Source: JBDHTS01 sp044220535 (lineage in GTDB: Bacteria > Pseudomonadota > Alphaproteobacteria > Micavibrionales > Micavibrionaceae). From it: 18,777 nt of DNA. Of the stretch, positions 14,867 through 18,777 are shown piece after piece; the first letter of the stretch is position 1; each line of letters opens with the position of its first letter. Position numbers and translations under genes: made by a program. The DNA lies in NCBI GenBank assembly GCA_044220535.1, contig JBGAQU010000054.1, forward strand, positions 1 to 18,777, written 5' to 3'. The notes under the pieces are model-generated. The model was not told where the DNA came from and ran no database searches. It saw only the letters and a list, made by a program, of their open reading frames with translations.

Positions 14867-15284
14867 ATGAAAAACGAAGACGAAACACTGCGCTATGACA
14901 AAATGGTCGAACAGGCCCTGCGCGGCGTCGTACGCCAGGCAGTCAGTGAGGTCATGGCCGACGGTCTTCCCGGCGACCATCATTTCTATATCACCTTTAT
15001 TCCTGCAATACCAGTTTTCGGATCTGAAGGTCGACGCGCAGAAGATGAGCGTGACGCTGTCCTTCAACAACGTGCCGGAAAACCTGGTCGTGCCTCTGGC
15101 CGCCATCACGATCTTCGCCGACCCGTCGGTCAATTTCGCGCTGCAGTTCCAGCCCCTGGGCGACGACGAAGACCCCGATTTCGATCCTGAGGATGATATC
15201 GAGGATGAGAAGAAGTCCGATAAGGGCAAGGGTGAATCCAAGACCGGTGAAGTGGTCAGCCTGGATAAATTCAGGAAGAAATAA
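14867..15284 (+). pseudogene. sspB: SspB (ClpXP adaptor for ssrA-tagged proteins), frameshifted with an internal deletion
   Basis: SspB binds the tmRNA tag and hands tagged proteins to ClpXP. From the ATG at 14867 the frame gives LRYDKMVEQALRGVVRQ and DGLPGDHHFYITF, the alpha-type SspB N-terminus, but then runs into unrelated sequence. The rest is one frame over (+1), from about 15004: LQYQFSDLKVDAQKMSVTLSFNNVPENLVVPL, then ADPSVNFALQFQ, an acidic linker, and the C-terminal VVSLDKFRKK likely to contact ClpX. About 24 residues normally found between YITF and LQYQF (around RYPEEMTIV in relatives) are absent. A loss of about 65-75 bases, 2 more than a multiple of three, would explain both the gap and the frame. 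Both halves look well conserved, so the break is recent or is a sequencing/assembly error. The stop overlaps the next ATG (TAATG). Confidence 0.8.
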
Positions 15285-15667
15285 TGATCGGTCCTCATGA
15301 AGGACGCGAATTGGCGCTGATGCTGGCCGGCGAAAAGAAACTGGCTGTGTTTCATGAGCTGGCGAGCCGCGCAGGCAACATCCCGGAAGAGATTATTCCC
15401 GAACAATCTTTTGCGCCTTATGTGGCATCGGGGCGCATCATCCGGCGCAGCGAGGATATTGCTTATGAAAGAGGCACTATTCGCTATGTGTGTTTTTGCT
15501 TGCCCGGCGAGGAGTGGCGGATCGAAGCCTTTTTGTTTCTGAAGCGGGATGCCGCTGCGCATCGCCGCCTCTACGGCGATGCGGACGATATTCTGATGGG
15601 GCGATTACTGGGATATAGCGAAACGGATATTGCGGATTTTCTTGCGCACAGAAAAAGCAGGCTTTGA
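15284..15667 (+). CDS. Conserved-looking small protein coupled to sspB
   Basis: This 127-residue soluble protein starts at an ATG that shares a base with the sspB stop (TAATG at 15282-15286), a sign of translational coupling. I cannot name the family. The pattern HEGRELALMLAGEKKLAVF near the N-terminus, then GRIIRR, a strand IRYVCFCLPGEEWRIEAFLFL (66-86) and an ending DILMGRLLGYSETDIADFL resembles small uncharacterised bacterial proteins I have seen with the same layout. It has no signal peptide, membrane span or recognisable catalytic motif. If sspB is truly broken, translation of this gene could suffer through lost coupling, since ribosomes in the first sspB frame do not reach its stop. Confidence 0.75.
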   Translation: MIGPHEGRELALMLAGEKKLAVFHELASRAGNIPEEIIPEQSFAPYVASGRIIRRSEDIAYERGTIRYVCFCLPGEEWRIEAFLFLKRDAAAHRRLYGDADDILMGRLLGYSETDIADFLAHRKSRL

Positions 15668-15701
15668 ATTAGTCCTTTATCCTATAATAACAAATAAAAT
15701 T

Positions 15702-16445
15702 CTAATGATGACTATGCCCCATGGCTTTAAGGATTTGTAAAAATAAATTGACCACATCCAGAAAAATTTTAAGAGCTGCATGCATTGCCGTCGACCAGTT
15801 GTTTTCCCCACTTTCCCGGGAATGCAAAAGGGCATTGAAGTCATAAATGAGATAAAGTGTGAAAATAGTGATCCCAGCGACGATTATAATACGCTCTGCC
15901 CATTCGGAAAATTTGAAAATAAGGCTAAGTATGGATAAAATAAGAAGCCATAAAAGCGCCAGCAGAAGGCCAGTGCCAAGAAAACTGAAATTAACTCCGG
16001 AATAGACTCCAATCACAGATGTTAACGCGACAACTAGAGCTGTGATTGCCAGTGCGCGCAGCCCGTCACTGTCCCGTCCTGCTAAAATAGTCAAGCCAAG
16101 CATGATTCCAACTTCAACCGACCAGATGGAAAAAATTATAAAGCTGGTTGTCAGGCTGCTCTCTAAATGAGCTTCCAATATGAAAAAATTAAGGAAATAA
16201 ACTGGGATCAACGTGTAAAGAATTGTCAAATATAGGCTTGGATTAAGCTGGACGTCTAAAAGCCCATCCTTATTTAAAAGTCCATCCGTATTGTTTTGAG
16301 ATGTTACAAAATGGCTTCCTTTTTTATAGGCTCTATGGGCAGCGAGCAAAACCAGCCATGCGATGCCAAACGATATGCCGAGTTGGATAGCGAGTATAAA
16401 AAACGTTTTTGCGAATAATGTAGGAAAGATTAAATCCAAATTCAT
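15702..16445 (-). CDS. Bax inhibitor-1/YccA-like membrane protein
   Basis: BI-1/YccA proteins are seven-span membrane proteins; E. coli YccA is a substrate and modulator of FtsH. The 247-residue product has spans at about 9-36, 70-90, 97-121, 128-148, 152-176 and 184-203. It ends in the family pattern AALKIFLDVVNLFLQILKAMG (223-243), with YDFN (201-204) and D230 at positions where the family has conserved acids. A His-rich tail GHSHH follows. The loop between the first two spans (40-69) is long and polar, and overall similarity is distant. The gene is AT-rich relative to its neighbours. An AAAGGA-type ribosome site precedes the ATG. It is convergent with the gene ending at 15667 and divergent from the hydrolase gene. 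Confidence 0.75.
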   Translation of the reverse strand: MNLDLIFPTLFAKTFFILAIQLGISFGIAWLVLLAAHRAYKKGSHFVTSQNNTDGLLNKDGLLDVQLNPSLYLTILYTLIPVYFLNFFILEAHLESSLTTSFIIFSIWSVEVGIMLGLTILAGRDSDGLRALAITALVVALTSVIGVYSGVNFSFLGTGLLLALLWLLILSILSLIFKFSEWAERIIIVAGITIFTLYLIYDFNALLHSRESGENNWSTAMHAALKIFLDVVNLFLQILKAMGHSHH

Positions 16446-16541
16446 ATCTATATCCTTTTTGTTTCTTTTATATTATGTCCATTTTTTTAACGTAGTAAAT
16501 AGTTGTATTTATTATGCATGCGCCGATGCTAAAACATTTTT

Positions 16542-17489
16542 ATGATATTAGAATATACATCTCCCCACCCTTCAGAAGAAAAACTGCATGTCCTGATTGT
16601 GAAGGGTGTGCTGCATGATGATGCGCGCAACCGGGATGTGCCGTATAAATTGTATTACCCGACCGGGATTGATGAAAAAGTGCCGGTGGTGGTGTGGTCG
16701 CACGGGCTGGGCGGGAGCCGGGACGGGGCGGGGTTTATTGCGCGGTTTGTGGCGAGCCATGGGTATGTGGTTTTGAATATCCAGCATTTGGGGACGGACT
16801 CGTCCTTGTGGGAGGGGAAGCCGGGACATCCGTGGGATAATATCCGCAAGGCGCAGATCCCGCGGCAGGCGTCGCTCGACCGGTTTGCGGATGTGCCGTT
16901 TGTGGTGGATCATCTGGGGGATATCGCGGCCGTGCATCCGGAAGCCGGAGCGGTGATGGATATGGGTACGCTCGGCATGTCCGGCCATTCCTTCGGGGCG
17001 CTGACGACGCAGGTGATGGCGGGGCAGCTCTATCCAAAGGAAGGGAAGGGCAATCTGACATCCATGCCGGAGAAACGGTTCAAGGCCGGGATTTTGTACA
17101 GCCCGGTGCCGATCCCGCATCTGACCGATGCATCGCCGGATGAACTTTACGCGCCGATCGCCATGAAGCTGTTCCATATGACGGGGACGGACGATGCCAG
17201 CCCGGTGGAAAAGTTCGGGTATCAGGACCGGCTGGCGGTGTTCGAGCATAGCCGTTCGGAACGGCATCTGCTGGTGCTCAAAGACGGGGACCATATGGTC
17301 TATAACGGCAGCCGGGGGCAGCTGGAGGAAAACCCGAAGCGGCGGGTGCATGAGGATATTATCAAGGTGGCGTCGGTGCCGTATTGGGATGCGTATCTGA
17401 AAGGCGACCGGGGCGCGTTTGAATGGCTGACGGGCGGCGGGTTCGCGGCCTGGCTGGGGGATGAGGGGACGTACCGGTACGTTGCCTAA
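16542..17489 (+). CDS. Alpha/beta-hydrolase, platelet-activating-factor acetylhydrolase/dienelactone-hydrolase-like
   Basis: This 315-residue protein has the alpha/beta-hydrolase layout. VPVVVWSHGLGGSRDG (47-62) supplies the oxyanion loop, and GMSGHSFGAL (145-154) is the nucleophile elbow with Ser150 in GHSFG. A likely acid is Asp217 or Asp218 (MTGTDDASP), and His251 in DGDHMVYNG is the likely base. Relatives hydrolyse esters or short acyl chains; the substrate is unknown here. No signal peptide is visible, so it is probably cytoplasmic. The ATG at 16542 has no clear Shine-Dalgarno sequence, and the first ~12 residues are the least certain. It is followed after 38 bases by an ABC transporter ATPase on the same strand. 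Confidence 0.85.
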   Translation: MILEYTSPHPSEEKLHVLIVKGVLHDDARNRDVPYKLYYPTGIDEKVPVVVWSHGLGGSRDGAGFIARFVASHGYVVLNIQHLGTDSSLWEGKPGHPWDNIRKAQIPRQASLDRFADVPFVVDHLGDIAAVHPEAGAVMDMGTLGMSGHSFGALTTQVMAGQLYPKEGKGNLTSMPEKRFKAGILYSPVPIPHLTDASPDELYAPIAMKLFHMTGTDDASPVEKFGYQDRLAVFEHSRSERHLLVLKDGDHMVYNGSRGQLEENPKRRVHEDIIKVASVPYWDAYLKGDRGAFEWLTGGGFAAWLGDEGTYRYVA

Positions 17490-17527
17490 CCTCTTGAAAC
17501 CGTAGCGGATTGGCTTATGTTAGGGCT

Positions 17528-18466
<939 letters not shown>

Positions 18467-18467
18467 A

Positions 18468-18777
18468 ATGGTTTATCTGGCTGTCAAAGCGTTGTTGTCC
18501 GGCATCATCGTGATGGTCGTGTCGGAGATCGCGCGGCGCAGCCCGGCGTTCGGGGCGCTGGTGGCGTCGCTGCCGCTGATCTCTGTGCTGGGGATGATAT
18601 GGTTGTGGCGGGATACAGAGGATACGGCCCGCATTGCCGACCATGCGCAGGCGACGTTCTGGCTGGTGCTGCCGTCGCTGCCGATGTTTCTGGCATTGCC
18701 GTTTATGTTGCGGTCTGGCGTGCCGTTCTGGCCGGCGCTGGGCATGGGGTGTATCATGACGGCAGCGCTTTACGCCG
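18468..18777 (+). CDS. DUF3147-like integral membrane protein, 3' end cut by window
   Basis: The 103 visible residues show at least three hydrophobic segments. The pattern LLSGIIVMVVSEIARRSPAFGALVASLPLISVLGMIWLW is followed by an acidic-polar stretch (RDTEDTARIADHAQ) and FWLVLPSLPMFLALPFMLRSGVPFWPALGMG. This fits my memory of the DUF3147 family (about 115 residues), whose function is unknown. The ATG lies one base after the stop of the ABC ATPase gene, so the two are probably one operon. This protein is not a recognisable ABC permease. The last residues and the stop are beyond the window. Confidence 0.8.
   Translation, partial: MVYLAVKALLSGIIVMVVSEIARRSPAFGALVASLPLISVLGMIWLWRDTEDTARIADHAQATFWLVLPSLPMFLALPFMLRSGVPFWPALGMGCIMTAALYA

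Noticed and set aside
14597..15562. A 321-residue minus-strand open frame across sspB
   Set aside because: Most of it is antisense to sspB and the following gene, with Ser-rich low complexity; only the short part in the gap was kept as a weak observation.

Overview
This window looks like an alphaproteobacterial chromosome segment of moderately high GC. The strongest evidence is a circularly permuted, two-piece tmRNA gene (ssrA, about 11592-12023). The ordered block thyA-folA ... hflK-hflC-degP ... miaA-ilvB on the minus strand and an alpha-type SspB point the same way. Protein style would fit a Rhodospirillales- or Micavibrio-like lineage, but I cannot fix the genus from sequence alone.

Layout, left to right. 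1-1193 is the N-terminal part of acetolactate synthase (minus, cut by the window edge). 1344-2222 is miaA (minus). 2333-2647 is an AT-rich small membrane protein (plus). 2650-6446 is degP-type protease, hflC and hflK (minus), a membrane protein quality-control operon. mrp (6524-7600) diverges from hflK and is followed by two unrecognised plus-strand genes (7627-8562, 8673-9245). thyA and folA (9217-10565, minus) overlap by one base and form a thymidylate/folate unit, with an EamA-type exporter upstream (10580-11464). Then come a palindromic repeat, a strong promoter, the permuted ssrA and its terminator. Next are an AT-rich orphan gene (12075-12638), an O-antigen-ligase-like protein with a TPR tail (12727-14700), a frameshifted sspB (14867-15284) coupled to a small conserved-looking gene (15284-15667), a BI-1/YccA-like membrane protein (15702-16445, minus), an alpha/beta hydrolase (16542-17489), an ABC-2 type ATPase (17528-18466) and the start of a DUF3147-like membrane protein.

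Three observations stand out. (1) The last ~45 bases of folA exist twice, at 8541-8573 and 9224-9256. Each copy also supplies the last codons and stop of a different plus-strand gene, as if gene-plus-tail cassettes had been inserted one after another at the folA 3' end. (2) The ssrA tag reading frame appears to be 21 codons long, carries an internal ANDN duplication and ends in KAA. (3) sspB, whose product delivers ssrA-tagged proteins to ClpXP, has lost a middle segment and its frame only 3 kb away. Points 2 and 3 together suggest, as inference only, altered ribosome-rescue tagging in this organism.
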